Assembly: GCF_004803635.1 (NCBI RefSeq)
Contig: NZ_SSWX01000001.1
Span: 186,001 to 250,000, forward strand
Length of the DNA: 64,000 nucleotides
Reading direction: 5' to 3'
Source: Lampropedia aestuarii
GTDB taxonomy: Bacteria; Pseudomonadota; Gammaproteobacteria; Burkholderiales; Burkholderiaceae_C
Below the pieces are notes generated by a model. It was not told where the DNA came from. It searched no databases and saw nothing but the letters and a program-made list of their open reading frames with translations. Below are positions 16,932 to 26,053 of the stretch, piece after piece. Both the position numbers and the translations under genes were made by a program. How positions within the stretch are numbered: position 1 is the stretch's first letter; the number at the start of each line of letters is the position of its first letter.

Positions 16932-16987
16932 CCCAAAACGTGACTTTTGCGGGTTTTCACACAGCCTCGACCCTAAGCGGAAGTCAG

Positions 16988-17482
16988 CTACTGCGTTATG
17001 AACACTATTTGTTCTGCATTAAAGCGTTGAAGACGGCGTAGTTCCTGCATGTTCAACCGCTCTAGCAGTCGGCATGATGCAAGGTTCTTAGCTTGAGTTT
17101 CCGCGACGATTCGCTCCAATTTCAAATTGTGCAACGCGAAATCTATGACGGCTTTGCATGCTTCAGTCGCATAACCCTTGCTCCATGCGTTGACGGCAAA
17201 TTGGTAGGACAATTCAAAAAACGCTTCTTCACAATGCTTTGATAGATAAACCAGTCCCAGCCTCTCATGTGTCGCTTGCTTCACAGCGAGCCAAACCATC
17301 GTGTCAGCTTCTAAAGAAAACAAAGAGGCGAGCGCATGTTCTTGGCTGTGCAGCGGTACGATACCGCCAAGGTATAGACGTACTTTTTCGTCACTCAATA
17401 AAGTGCTCGCGAAATTTCTATCATCAGGCTGCAATGCACGCAATAGTAGGCGATGAGTTGTGAGGTTCTGCTGTTTTTTCAT
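16988..17482 (-). CDS. GNAT-family N-acetyltransferase, RimJ/RimL type
   Basis: A 164-residue acetyltransferase. It opens LTTHRLLLRALQPDD, the standard RimJ/RimL-type start, and carries LSYQFAVNAWSKGYATEACK, the acetyl-CoA pyrophosphate-binding loop with helix, then ERIVAETQAKNLASCRLLER, the second CoA contact and conserved Asn. The acceptor is unknown. It lies between two insertion-sequence remnants and is visibly richer in A and T than neighbouring genes, so it was probably acquired with the mobile elements. Full length, no defects seen. Confidence 0.82.
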   Translation of the reverse strand: MKKQQNLTTHRLLLRALQPDDRNFASTLLSDEKVRLYLGGIVPLHSQEHALASLFSLEADTMVWLAVKQATHERLGLVYLSKHCEEAFFELSYQFAVNAWSKGYATEACKAVIDFALHNLKLERIVAETQAKNLASCRLLERLNMQELRRLQRFNAEQIVFITQ

Positions 17483-17585
17483 TGAAACATACTAGCCAAA
17501 CCAGCAAAGCCCACTTTGGGCCGATCTGGGACAGTCGTTGACGACCGAGGCTGAACGGCCCCGGGTTTCAAGGAGGCTGGTTGGT

Positions 17586-18501
17586 TTAAGTTGGAACCTC
17601 TGTCGAGGTGTTGCTGTTGGCGAATTGCCTCCAGTACTTTGCCTCAGCTTCTGCCGCAGGGATGCCCCCAATCGGCGTGAGCAGTCGGACTTGATTGAAC
17701 CAGTGTACCCATTGTAGGGTGGCTAGTTCCACGGAGTCCCTGGTCTTCCAGGGACCCCTGCGGTGAATCAGCTTGGCCTTGTACAGCCCGTTGATGGTCT
17801 CGGCCAGTGCGTTGTCGTAACTGTCGCCCCGGCTGCCCACAGAGGGCCGTATGCCCGCCTGCTCCAGGCGCTCGGTATAGCGGATGGAAATGTACTGGCT
17901 GCCCCTGTCGCAATGGTGCGTCAAGGTATTAGCCGCTGGTTGGCGGTCGTACAAGGCCTGCTCCAACGCATCCAGCACAAAGTCCGTCTGCATGCTGCGA
18001 CTGACCCGCCAGCCCACGATGCGCCGGGCATACACGTCCACCACGAAGGCCACGCACAGCCACCCCTGCCAGGTGGATACGTAGGTGAAGTCCGACACCC
18101 CACAGTTCATTGGGTCGGCTGGCCTTGAATTGCCTGTTGACGTGGTCCAGCGGGCACGGTGCGCAGGTGTCTGGCATGGTGGTGCGCACCGTCTTGCCAC
18201 GGCGTGCCCCTTGCAAGCCCATGGCACGCATCAGTCGCTCGACCGTGCAACGCGCTACCCGAATGCCCTCGCGGTTCATCTGCAGCCAAACTTTGTCAGC
18301 CCCGTAGACCTGCCAGTTGGCGTGCCACACGCGCTGGATGTCGGCTTTGAACCCCTCGTCACGCTGGGCGCGTGCACTGCGCAATTGGGGGTTGCGTTGC
18401 CGGGCTGCATGGCGCCAGTAACACGACGGGGCCATCTGCAACACACGGCAGATGGGCTCTACCCCGTAGCCATCACGGTGGCGGTCGATGTAGTTCTTCA
18501 A
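17586..18501 (-). pseudogene. IS3 transposase OrfB, frameshifted
   Basis: The N-terminal part (KNYIDRHRDGYGVEPICRVL, VYGADKVWLQMNREGI) is the HTH_21 region, and the rve/DDE core follows in another frame (SDFTYVSTWQGWLCVAFVVD, HHCDRGSQYISIRYTERLEQ, PSVGSRGDSYDNALAETING). The join is at 18098-18101, where four C on the plus strand replace an expected three: with one removed the frame runs ELWVSDFTYV. All three acidic catalytic residues are still encoded. Confidence 0.85.
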
Positions 18502-18821
18502 GACTTCAATCGGCGGTCGAGCTCCGCCTGCGCGAAAAACGCGCTGGCTGTCTTCAGGATGTCATTGGCCCGGCGCAGCTCTTTGACCTCGCGCTCCAGT
18601 TCCTTGATGCGTTATGCCTCCGAAGTGGTGGTGCCCACACGCAGGCCGCTGTCAACCTCGGCCTTCTTGACCCATTCGTTGAGGGTCTGCGGCACGCAGC
18701 CAATCTTAGGAGCTATCGAATCAATGGCTGCCCACAGCGAGGGGAAGTCACCTCGGTGCTCCTGCACCATGCGAACAGCGCGTTCGCGAACCTCCGGGGA
18801 GAACTTGTTTGACTTTGTCAT
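18498..18821 (-). pseudogene. IS3 transposase OrfA with nonsense codon
   Basis: A helix-turn-helix OrfA ([40 protein letters not shown]) that stops at a TAA at codon 70 right after GTTTSEA. The frame continues for 37 more codons as [20 protein letters not shown] and AELDRRLK, the standard leucine-zipper tail, so a Gln codon probably mutated to TAA. It would then overlap orfB in the usual way. Confidence 0.85.
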
Positions 18822-18864
18822 GGCCCTATCTTCTCAGATGTTGGAGCCTCCTCAATTCCCGGGG

Positions 18865-19201
18865 CGATTCGCACCATCACAGCAGCTCGTAGGCCCCGCC
18901 CTTTGCGCCATTGGGCAAGACCGCAACCGCTCTGGTGACCACTGGCGCATTACGCGCTAGCGAGTTGTCCGCACGAGAAGCAATCTGGTGCAGTTGCCGC
19001 ACCTATAAGGCCGGTAAGCGGCCAAGCAAGCGCCGATGCCACCCAGCAGCCCCACCCCGTCACGCACCGCCGCCACGTGGTTTGTGCGCGCCTGCCCAGG
19101 CATGCCTGGCGAGTACAGACCAATTCAATAGCAATAAACAGAGTGCATATGCTGGCCTTAGTATTTAATCTATAGGCCATTGACCCACACAGGATGACGC
19201 C
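18865..19201. other. Gene-free stretch between IS3 element and ada
   Basis: About 340 bp. Open frames show no recognisable protein; I cannot exclude a degraded gene on the minus strand. The AT-rich end (about 19130-19175) with TAGTATTTAAT probably contains the ada promoter. Confidence 0.4.
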
Positions 19202-20296
19202 ATGCCCCGTGCACCCTCCCCCATCCCCAGTTATGACTGCGACGACGCCCGCTGGGCGGCGGTGCAAAGCCGCGATGCCCAGGCCGATGGCTGTTTTGTC
19301 TACGCAGTGCGCACTACTGGCGTGTACTGCCGCCCCAGCTCGTCGGCCCGGCTACCCAAACGCGAGAACATTGAATTTTTTGCGACCGAAGCACAAGCCC
19401 AAGCTGCCGGCTACCGACCCAGCCGCCGCGCCCTCAGTGATCGCACGGCCGCTGCTGCTGAGCGTGCGGCCATCGTTGCAAAGGCCTGCCGCCAGATCGA
19501 GTTGGCTCAAACCCCGCCAGCACTGGCCGAACTGGCCCAACAAGCGGGCATGAGTGCATTCCACTTTCACCGCATCTTTAAAGCACAAACCGGTCTGACT
19601 CCCAAAGCCTATGCCTCTGCCCAGCGTGCACAAAAACTGCGCACAGAGCTACAGGCTGACAGCAACAGTGTCACCGATGCCATCTACGGCGCAGGCTTTA
19701 ACTCCAATAGCCGCTTCTACGCAACATCGCAGCAAGTGCTGGGTATGCGGGCCAGCGACTACCGCGCCGGCGGCCTGGGCGCGGTGATCCGCTTTGCTGT
19801 GGCGGCCAGTTCCTTGGGCGCCATATTGGTGGCGCAAAGCCAGTTGGGCATCTGCTCGATTGTGCTGGGCGATGACCCTGAGCGCCTGGTGCGCGATTTC
19901 CAGGACCAGTTTCCCAAAGCCGAGCTGATTGGCGGCGATGCGGATTTTGAACAGCTGATCGCCCAAGTGGTTGGCCTGATTGAAGCCCCAGGCCTGGGTT
20001 TGAATTTGCCTTTGGATGTGCGTGGCACGGCCTTTCAGCAGCGCGTCTGGCAAGCGTTGCGCGAGATCCCCCCCGGTGAGACGGCCAGCTACGCGCAGGT
20101 GGCCGAGCGCATTGGTGCGCCCAAAGCTGCACGCGCAGTGGCACAGGCCTGCGCCAGCAATTGCCTGGCAGTGGCCATTCCATGCCACCGCGTGGTGCGC
20201 AGCAATGGCGAGCTGTCTGGTTACCGCTGGGGCATTGAGCGCAAACGCGAACTGCTGCGCCGAGAAGCCGCAGCCCAACCAGCGCCAGCCACATGA
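19202..20296 (+). CDS. ada: Ada-type regulator / O6-methylguanine-DNA methyltransferase
   Basis: A 364-residue Ada homologue with three parts: the N-terminal Ada zinc domain (about residues 10-75; FVYAVRTTGVYCRPSSSARL), an AraC-type helix-turn-helix (about 85-185; QQAGMSAFHFHRIFKAQTGL), and the C-terminal suicide methyltransferase (about 200-350) with the active-site PCHRVV and ASNCLAVAI. In E. coli Ada the zinc is held by four cysteines in CRPSC and RPCKRC; here the segments read CRPSS and RPSRRA, so only the first (the methyl acceptor) survives. The O6-alkylguanine repair function looks intact, whereas phosphotriester sensing is doubtful. Confidence 0.9.
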   Translation: MPRAPSPIPSYDCDDARWAAVQSRDAQADGCFVYAVRTTGVYCRPSSSARLPKRENIEFFATEAQAQAAGYRPSRRALSDRTAAAAERAAIVAKACRQIELAQTPPALAELAQQAGMSAFHFHRIFKAQTGLTPKAYASAQRAQKLRTELQADSNSVTDAIYGAGFNSNSRFYATSQQVLGMRASDYRAGGLGAVIRFAVAASSLGAILVAQSQLGICSIVLGDDPERLVRDFQDQFPKAELIGGDADFEQLIAQVVGLIEAPGLGLNLPLDVRGTAFQQRVWQALREIPPGETASYAQVAERIGAPKAARAVAQACASNCLAVAIPCHRVVRSNGELSGYRWGIERKRELLRREAAAQPAPAT

Positions 20297-20680
20297 AGGC
20301 TGTTAGAACGTGTTTACGATCTTAGATGACAAGACCAAGCTATTGGACTGGCAAGCCTTCTGAAGCCGATAGGATGGCGAAGGCGACTCTCTGCCGCGCG
20401 GCACCAGCGCGCCTATGCCGCGCTGGTCTGTATGGCGCAGCGGCCCGTGCACGGCAGCAATGGCCAGCTCTTCAGGTCGGAAACGCCCATTGTGGCGATG
20501 GCCACCCTGTCCTTGCCCAAACGTGTGCGCGATGTTGAGGCCGCCAAACCTGCATTCCCCCGCGCAGCCGCTTGCTACTTGGCAGCGCTGGCGAAGTAGG
20601 TACAATTTCCGCTTGCTTCTTTGTCACGGCCCAGCCTAACGTTAGGCCGTGTGCATTCCATTCAGAGCGACAGGCACTTC
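20297..20680. other. Gene-free stretch between ada and hemH with a dispersed repeat copy
   Basis: About 384 bp. It starts with an exact copy of the 23-bp repeat (20303-20325). A related sequence, AAACGTGTGCGCGATGTTG, occurs near 20519-20537. The rest carries no recognisable gene. The hemH promoter must lie in the last part. Confidence 0.5.
20303..20325. repeat. 23-bp dispersed repeat, copy 1
   Basis: Begins TTAGAACGTGTTTACGAT and ends CTTAG. Identical over all 23 bases to 36732-36754, and close to 51545-51567 and 57211-57229. It lies seven bases past the ada stop codon. Confidence 0.85.
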
Positions 20681-21706
20681 ATGACCAGTACATCCACAGA
20701 CCATGACACCACCCAAACACCTGGCATCGGCGTCATTCTGTGCAACTTGGGCACGCCCTCTGCGCCCGAGCCAGCCGCCGTCAAACGTTATTTGGCCGAG
20801 TTTTTAGGCGACCCGCGTGTGGTCGAAATTCCCGCCTTGATCTGGAAGCCGATTTTGCACGGCCTGATTTTGCCGCGCCGGCCTAAAGAATCGGCCCAAA
20901 AATACCAACAAGTCTGGCTGGAAGATGGCGGCTCACCGCTGCTCTACCACACCGAACAACAGGCGCTGCTGCTGCGCGGCTGGCTGGGTGAGGCAGGCAT
21001 CCGCAATGTGCAGGTCGCAGCCGGCATGCGCTATGGTGAGCCTGGTCTCAAGAGTCTGCTCGAGCGCTGGTACCAAAGCGGTTTGCGCCGCATTCTGATC
21101 GTGCCGCTGTATCCGCAGTACTCTGCCACGACCACGGCCAGCGTCTACGATGTGGCCTACGCGTGGGCGGCGAGCAAACGCGATATCCCCGATCTGCGCA
21201 TCGTCAACCAGTATGCCGAGTTTGATGGTTATATTGCCGCACTGGAAGAAACGGTGCGCAAGCACTGGAGCAGCCATGGCAGACCCGAGCAGTTGGTGGT
21301 GAGTTACCACGGCATCCCAGCGCGCAATGTGCAGCTTGGCGATCCGTACCAAAGCCAATGCCTGGCAACCTCCAAACGCCTAGCCGAGCGCTTGGGTTTG
21401 AACGAATCACAATACCGCGTGACGTTCCAATCGCGCTTTGGCAAGGCGCGCTGGCTGGAGCCCTATACGCAGCCGACACTGGAACAATTGGCTCAAAGCG
21501 GCACCAAGGTCGTCGATGTGATCTGCCCCGGCTTTCCAGCCGACTGCCTGGAAACCCTGGAAGAAATCAATATGGAGGTGCGTGAAGCCTTCCTGCACCA
21601 CGGTGGCCAGGAGTTTCGCTACATCCCCTGCTTGAACGAGCAGCCACGCTGGATCAGCGCGCTGCGTGATTTGGTGCAGCAGAATCTGCGGGCTTGGGAA
21701 CGCTAA
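20681..21706 (+). CDS. hemH: Ferrochelatase
   Basis: A 341-residue ferrochelatase that inserts ferrous iron into protoporphyrin IX, the last step of protoheme synthesis. Landmarks: GVILCNLGTPSAPEPAAVKR, LEFLGDPRVVE-like AEFLGDPRVVEIP, GSPLLYHTEQQ, VPLYPQYSATTTASV, VSYHGIPARNVQLGDPYQSQ (catalytic His) and CPGFPADCLETLEEI with the conserved Glu. ATG 20681 is preferred because the family sequence starts shortly after; the extension upstream lacks homology. Confidence 0.95.
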   Translation: MTSTSTDHDTTQTPGIGVILCNLGTPSAPEPAAVKRYLAEFLGDPRVVEIPALIWKPILHGLILPRRPKESAQKYQQVWLEDGGSPLLYHTEQQALLLRGWLGEAGIRNVQVAAGMRYGEPGLKSLLERWYQSGLRRILIVPLYPQYSATTTASVYDVAYAWAASKRDIPDLRIVNQYAEFDGYIAALEETVRKHWSSHGRPEQLVVSYHGIPARNVQLGDPYQSQCLATSKRLAERLGLNESQYRVTFQSRFGKARWLEPYTQPTLEQLAQSGTKVVDVICPGFPADCLETLEEINMEVREAFLHHGGQEFRYIPCLNEQPRWISALRDLVQQNLRAWER

Positions 21707-21730
21707 AAGCCTGCTTGAAGGCGGCGCCGC

Positions 21731-21745
21731 TTAGAACCTGTTCAG
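21731..21745. repeat. Partial copy of the dispersed repeat
   Basis: TTAGAACCTGTTCAG, matching the first part of the 23-bp repeat, lies between hemH and the convergent small membrane-protein gene, overlapping that gene's stop codon. Confidence 0.55.
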
Positions 21746-22011
21746 CGGCGCAACAACACCCACTGCACAGTCGCGTTGCACAGCACCAGACCGGTGTATG
21801 CGAGCAGCGTGCCATCCTCGCCCATCATGACCAAGGCCAGCAGCAGGCTCACGCTGCCCAGCAGGCCGTTAGCCAAGACATTGATGCCCCATGCATAGCG
21901 CCACTGGCTGCGCCACAGCACCAGGCGTGTGAGCGAAACAAAGATCAGCGCCATACCCCAAGCCGGCGCGATCAGCGCAATCGCATGCAATAACAGGTTG
22001 AAAAAAGACAT
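21742..22011 (-). CDS. Small hydrophobic membrane protein, unknown function
   Basis: An 89-residue protein with three hydrophobic stretches (LLLHAIALIAPAWGMALIFV, WGINVLANGLLGSVSLLLAL, GTLLAYTGLVLCNATVQWVL) and a basic end (LLRR), so probably an inner-membrane protein with three segments. I do not recognise a characterised family. It starts 17 bp after the recO stop on the same strand, in the position where many relatives carry pdxJ, and is probably the last gene of the lepA-recO operon. Confidence 0.6.
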   Translation of the reverse strand: MSFFNLLLHAIALIAPAWGMALIFVSLTRLVLWRSQWRYAWGINVLANGLLGSVSLLLALVMMGEDGTLLAYTGLVLCNATVQWVLLRR

Positions 22012-22028
22012 CCGCGCCGCCCGATGCT

Positions 22029-22835
22029 TTAGAGGCTGCGCAAGCCGCGCATCAAGCGCTGGGTTTGCAACTCACCGCCCAGATAATGCGCAAATGCAGC
22101 ACGCAACTGGGGCTTGAGGTCGGTGCAGTGCACGCCCAAGGCCTGCATGCATTGCGCCAATGGCTGCGGGCTTTGCAAGGCCTGCTGGATGTCCAGCCAT
22201 TGCTGGCCTTTGAGACTGCGCCTGCCATCACGGATTTCATGCAGCCCCACCTCGGGCAGCAAGGCATAGCGTGCGCTCGGCTCTACTGGCTGGTGCTCCA
22301 GCGTCTGGTAGGCCAGATCTGGCAGCATGCCCAATTGGCGCAGCAGCACCAATTCAAACGAGCGCAGCACAACCTCCAATGCAGCGCCTGGCGCATGGCT
22401 GAGCACATGCAAGGTCGTGTGGTAGGAATCGAATACCGCCGCGTTGGGCTCGCCACGCACCATCATGCGCATCAGCAATTCGTTCAAATACAGGCCTGCC
22501 AGCAAGGCCTCATCGCGCGGCGTCGCTGGCCCTCCTGCGCGTTCGGCACTGCGGATCGTGCCGATCTCACCGCCCTCGCTTTCGGTGTAGCTGTAGTCCA
22601 CGCGCAGCATCTGCAATGGCAAGAGCAGTGCGCGAAAGTTGGATGTGGGCTTTTTAGCACCTTTGGCAATCACCACGACGCGCCCGCGCTCACGCGTGAG
22701 CAGCTCCAAAATCAGGCTGGACTCGCTGTACGGGTATTGATGCAGCACATAGGCCTGGTGCTGCGTGACGCGGCGCGCACTGCGTGCTGGCGCAGTGCTG
22801 CGCTGAGCTGTGGTGGCACTCGTTCTAGACAGCAT
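22029..22835 (-). CDS. recO: DNA repair protein RecO
   Basis: A 268-residue RecO that loads RecA with RecR at gaps. The N-terminal OB fold contains AYVLHQYPYSESSLILELLT and RGRVVVIAKGAKKPTSNFRA; the C-terminal helical domain follows (AGLYLNELLMRMMVRGEPNA, LRSFELVLLRQLGMLPDLAY). The first 25 residues are a Ser/Thr/Ala/Arg-rich extension; an internal start could be used. The gene follows era in the classical rnc-era-recO order. Confidence 0.92.
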   Translation of the reverse strand: MLSRTSATTAQRSTAPARSARRVTQHQAYVLHQYPYSESSLILELLTRERGRVVVIAKGAKKPTSNFRALLLPLQMLRVDYSYTESEGGEIGTIRSAERAGGPATPRDEALLAGLYLNELLMRMMVRGEPNAAVFDSYHTTLHVLSHAPGAALEVVLRSFELVLLRQLGMLPDLAYQTLEHQPVEPSARYALLPEVGLHEIRDGRRSLKGQQWLDIQQALQSPQPLAQCMQALGVHCTDLKPQLRAAFAHYLGGELQTQRLMRGLRSL

Positions 22836-22889
22836 TGAGCAGCCTTGTATCAGCGCAATACCACGACGCAGTCCATGCGTGCATCACGG

Positions 22890-22922
<33 letters not shown>

Positions 22923-22928
22923 ACACGA

Positions 22929-23870
22929 TCACTCGTAACCATAGGCACGCAGGCGCGTGGCATCGTCTGACCAGCCCGAGCGCACTTTGACCCACAGCTC
23001 AAGAAACACTTTGGCGTCCATCAGTTTTTCCAGCTCGACGCGCGCTTCGGTACCGATGCGTTTGAGTCGGTCGCCATTCTCACCAATCACCATCGCTTTA
23101 TGGCCTTCGCGCTCAACCACAATCGTGGCCGCAATGCGGATCATGCGATTGGCTGTTTTACCCGGCTCTTCGGTGAACTTGTCGATCAACACCGTTGAGG
23201 TGTAGGGCAGCTCATCGCCAGTCAAACGGAACAGCTTCTCGCGCACCATTTCAGCGGCCATGAAGCGCTCACTCTTGTCGGTCAGCTCGTCTTGGTCATA
23301 CCACCATTCTTGCTCTGGCAAGTAGCCTTTGCAGACATTGAGCAAACGCGCAATATCCTTGGGGTTCTTGGCCGACATCGGTACATATTCGGCAAATTGG
23401 TGGCGCTCGGACATGTTCTTGAGCCACGGCGCCAGCTCGGAGCGGCGGTGCATGGTGTCGAGTTTGTTGGCCACCAAAATGGCGGGAATACGGCCTTCAA
23501 ACAGCGACAAGACCTGCGCATCCTTGAGCGAGAAGTTACCTGCCTCAACGACAAACAAAATCAGGTCCACATCGGTGATGGAGCCGGTGACGGCCTTGTT
23601 CAGCGACTTGTTCAGCGCCGACTGGTTCTTGGTCTGAAAACCCGGCGTATCGACAAACACAAACTGGGTATCGCCTTCGGTGAGTATGCCGGTAATGCGG
23701 TGCCGCGTGGTTTGTGCTTTACGCGATGTGATGCTGACTTTTTGTCCAACCAGTGCATTCATCAAAGTGGATTTGCCCACATTGGGCCGCCCCACAATGG
23801 CAATCAAACCACAACGTTGCGCGGGCTCGTCACCAGCGGCTTGTTCGTCCGAACCAGACAATTCATCCAT
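22929..23870 (-). CDS. era: GTPase Era
   Basis: A 313-residue GTPase that binds 16S rRNA and assists 30S assembly. G1 [17 protein letters not shown]2 region [12 protein letters not shown]3 DTPGF, G4 NKLD and the C-terminal KH domain with [20 protein letters not shown] followed by [15 protein letters not shown]. The ATG at 23870 overlaps the rnc stop (TGATG); a GTG one codon upstream is an alternative. Translational coupling with rnc is typical. Confidence 0.96.
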   Translation of the reverse strand: MDELSGSDEQAAGDEPAQRCGLIAIVGRPNVGKSTLMNALVGQKVSITSRKAQTTRHRITGILTEGDTQFVFVDTPGFQTKNQSALNKSLNKAVTGSITDVDLILFVVEAGNFSLKDAQVLSLFEGRIPAILVANKLDTMHRRSELAPWLKNMSERHQFAEYVPMSAKNPKDIARLLNVCKGYLPEQEWWYDQDELTDKSERFMAAEMVREKLFRLTGDELPYTSTVLIDKFTEEPGKTANRMIRIAATIVVEREGHKAMVIGENGDRLKRIGTEARVELEKLMDAKVFLELWVKVRSGWSDDATRLRAYGYE

Positions 23871-24571
23871 CACGTTTTTAAACCTTTTTTGGTCATCAAT
23901 AAATTCAACAGGGCTGCCGCGGCTTCGCGCTCAGCCGCTTTACGGGAGCTGCCCTGGCCATGGGCGAGCAAATCCATTGCCGGCACACTGCAAGAGATCA
24001 CAAAGGTCTGCTGGTGCTCGGCACCTCGCACTTCATCGAGTGTGTAGACCGGCAAGGCCATGCGCTTGGCTTGCAGCCATTCTTGCAAACTGGTTTTCGG
24101 GTCTTTGGCTTTGGCTTTGGCCGTCGCTGACAAATCCACGTTTTCAAACAGGCGTTTGACCAAAGTTTGCGCTGCCGCGTAGCCTTGCTCGGCATACACG
24201 ACGCCAATCAAGGCCTCTACCGCGTCAGCTAAAATCGAAACGCGCTGGCTGCCCCCTGTTTTACGCTCACCTTCGCCCAAAAGCAAGAGTTTGGGCAGAC
24301 CCAATTGCAAACCGATTTTGTGCAGTGACTCTTCACAGACCAAATTGGCCCGTGTGCGCGAGAGCTCGCCCTCAGTGGCTGCTGGCAGACGCTGCATCAA
24401 CCAGTCTGAAATACAAAGGTTGAGGACGGCATCGCCCAAAAATTCCAGGCGTTCGTTATGCGTTGCAGAAAAACTGCGGTGCGTCAAAGCGTGCCTGAGT
24501 TGCGAGGCCCTTTGCGCAGGAAAACCCAATTGCGCGCTCAAGGCAATCAGGTCAGATTCTGAAATAAACAA
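23870..24571 (-). CDS. rnc: Ribonuclease III
   Basis: A 233-residue double-strand-specific endoribonuclease for rRNA and mRNA processing. The signature [20 protein letters not shown] and the metal-binding [14 protein letters not shown] mark the catalytic domain, and [20 protein letters not shown] through [18 protein letters not shown] is the dsRNA-binding domain. A short Ala/Lys run ([11 protein letters not shown]) links the domains. Overlaps era at its end. Confidence 0.96.
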   Translation of the reverse strand: MFISESDLIALSAQLGFPAQRASQLRHALTHRSFSATHNERLEFLGDAVLNLCISDWLMQRLPAATEGELSRTRANLVCEESLHKIGLQLGLPKLLLLGEGERKTGGSQRVSILADAVEALIGVVYAEQGYAAAQTLVKRLFENVDLSATAKAKAKDPKTSLQEWLQAKRMALPVYTLDEVRGAEHQQTFVISCSVPAMDLLAHGQGSSRKAAEREAAAALLNLLMTKKGLKT

Positions 24572-24647
24572 TGTGTTTCTTTTGTAAAAAAAGCACGCAG
24601 TGGGCCAGGCATTTGCCTCGACCGAACTGCAGCCATCTCACCAGTGC

Positions 24648-25037
24648 TTATTGGGAACTGGCGTCAAATTTGTAAACCAAAAAGGCCGGGCCAAACAAAG
24701 GGATTTCACGTTCGTACTGCAGCTCAACTACCACCACATCGTTGACTTTTCTCACAATCAAGTCCTGTGCCTGCAGCGGATTGTCGTACTCGTCCAAATA
24801 ATCAATATTCGATTGGCGGGTAAAAATGCTGCGCACTTCTTCAACAGTAGTGCCAGTTGCCGCCTGCTTCAAGACCCGCTTGACTGACAAATACTCACTG
24901 ACGATGGGCACGGACTTGACCACCACATAGCCAGCAAAAATCAGCACAACCAAGAGCAGACACACACCAATAAAAGACATGCCACGTTGGCGCTGCCATG
25001 ACAATCGAGTTGTGTACTGTGCGAGTGCATTACCCAT
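24648..25037 (-). CDS. DUF4845 membrane-anchored protein
   Basis: About 129 residues: a short basic N terminus (RLSWQRQRG), one hydrophobic segment (MSFIGVCLLLVVLIFAGYVV) and a small soluble domain with YLSVKRVLKQAATGTTVEEV and QAQDLIVRKVNDVVVVELQY. This matches the DUF4845 family, which in beta- and gamma-proteobacteria lies between lepB and rnc; no function is established. The ATG at 25037 follows a purine-rich GGGGG stretch. Located 36 bp after lepB and 76 bp before rnc. Confidence 0.85.
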   Translation of the reverse strand: MGNALAQYTTRLSWQRQRGMSFIGVCLLLVVLIFAGYVVVKSVPIVSEYLSVKRVLKQAATGTTVEEVRSIFTRQSNIDYLDEYDNPLQAQDLIVRKVNDVVVVELQYEREIPLFGPAFLVYKFDASSQ

Positions 25038-25073
25038 GAAACCCCCGTTCATTGCTAACCTAGCCGATGCCAA

Positions 25074-26048
25074 TTACTGGATTTTACCAATACGCCCAAA
25101 ATCTGACAGATTCATCCAGACCACGACGGCTTTGCCAACGATATTGTCTTGCGGCACAAAGCCCCAAGCGCGCGAGTCCAGTGAATTGTCGCGATTATCA
25201 CCCATCACAAAATAATGGCCTTCAGGCACCGTGCAGGTTACGCCTTCAATCGTGTATTTGCAGTTTTCCTTGAATGCAAAGTTGTCACCCGAGGTGAACA
25301 TCGCAGGCACTTGCTCTATATTGAGCACGTTGTAGGAGCGCCCGCCAATGGTTTCTTCAAACTGCTTGGCAATGCGCATCGAGTCCTTGTCATCAAAATC
25401 GGGCTGCGCCACCGAATTGATCGCCTGGCCATTGATGGTGAGTTTTTTGTTTTGGTAACTGACCACATCGCCAGGCAAACCGATCACGCGCTTGATGTAA
25501 TCCATTTTGGGGTTTGGCGGAAAGCGAAACACCATCACATCGCCGCGCGCAGGCTTTTCACCTTCGGTCAGCTTGTTATTGAAAACCGGCATGCGCAGTC
25601 CATAGGCGAATTTGTTCACCAGGATCAGATCCCCCACCAGCAAGGTCGGAATCATGGAGCCGCTGGGGATACGAAACGGCTCATACACAAACGAGCGCAG
25701 CACGAACACCACAATGATCACTGGAAACAAACCGGCAGTCCAATCCAGCCACCAAGGCTGGCGCATGGTTTTGGCCACGACACCGGCCACATCGACTTCA
25801 TCGTTTTGCAGGCCTTGCGCTTGCAGGCTTTGCTGCCTGCTCTCGAGTTGCGCAGCCAGCGCCTGTGCAGTGCGTTTGCGCTTGGGTAAGAAGTACAGCT
25901 TTTCAGCCACCCAATAAATCCCCGTGACGACGGTTGCCAGCAGCAGCAGCAATGGGAAATTGCCTTCGATTTGGCCCGTCAGCCACATGGCGATATAGGC
26001 CGCGACAGCAGCCAATAAGGCGCCAGTAATTACAGCAATAGCTTTCAC
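25074..26048 (-). CDS. lepB: Signal peptidase I
   Basis: A membrane-bound serine protease of about 324 residues that removes Sec and Tat signal peptides. Two N-terminal hydrophobic segments and a charged loop are followed by a third (FPVIIVVFVLRSFVYEPFRI). The catalytic Ser is in RIPSGSMIPTLLVGD, the general-base Lys in MDYIKRVIGLPGD, and box E is GDNRDNSLDSRAWGFV. I place the start at GTG 26048: AGAGGA lies nine bases before it, whereas the TTG at 26057 directly abuts that site. The start lies six bases past the lepA stop region. Confidence 0.92.
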   Translation of the reverse strand: MKAIAVITGALLAAVAAYIAMWLTGQIEGNFPLLLLLATVVTGIYWVAEKLYFLPKRKRTAQALAAQLESRQQSLQAQGLQNDEVDVAGVVAKTMRQPWWLDWTAGLFPVIIVVFVLRSFVYEPFRIPSGSMIPTLLVGDLILVNKFAYGLRMPVFNNKLTEGEKPARGDVMVFRFPPNPKMDYIKRVIGLPGDVVSYQNKKLTINGQAINSVAQPDFDDKDSMRIAKQFEETIGGRSYNVLNIEQVPAMFTSGDNFAFKENCKYTIEGVTCTVPEGHYFVMGDNRDNSLDSRAWGFVPQDNIVGKAVVVWMNLSDFGRIGKIQ

Positions 26049-26053
26049 AACGA

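Larger units (their letters stand above)
17559..18864 (-). mobile_element. IS3-family insertion sequence, inactivated
   Basis: A 1.3-kb element bounded by inverted repeats: CCCCGGGTTTCAAGGAGGCT at the left end and, on the minus strand from the right end, CCCCGGGAATTGAGGAGGCT. It carries overlapping orfA and orfB on the minus strand. orfA has a nonsense codon and orfB a one-base insertion, so the copy cannot transpose by itself. Target-site duplication is not obvious. Confidence 0.85.

Noticed and set aside
18950-19267. A 105-codon minus-strand open frame across the ada start
   Set aside because: It runs over the first codons of ada and its promoter region, and has no homology that I recognise.
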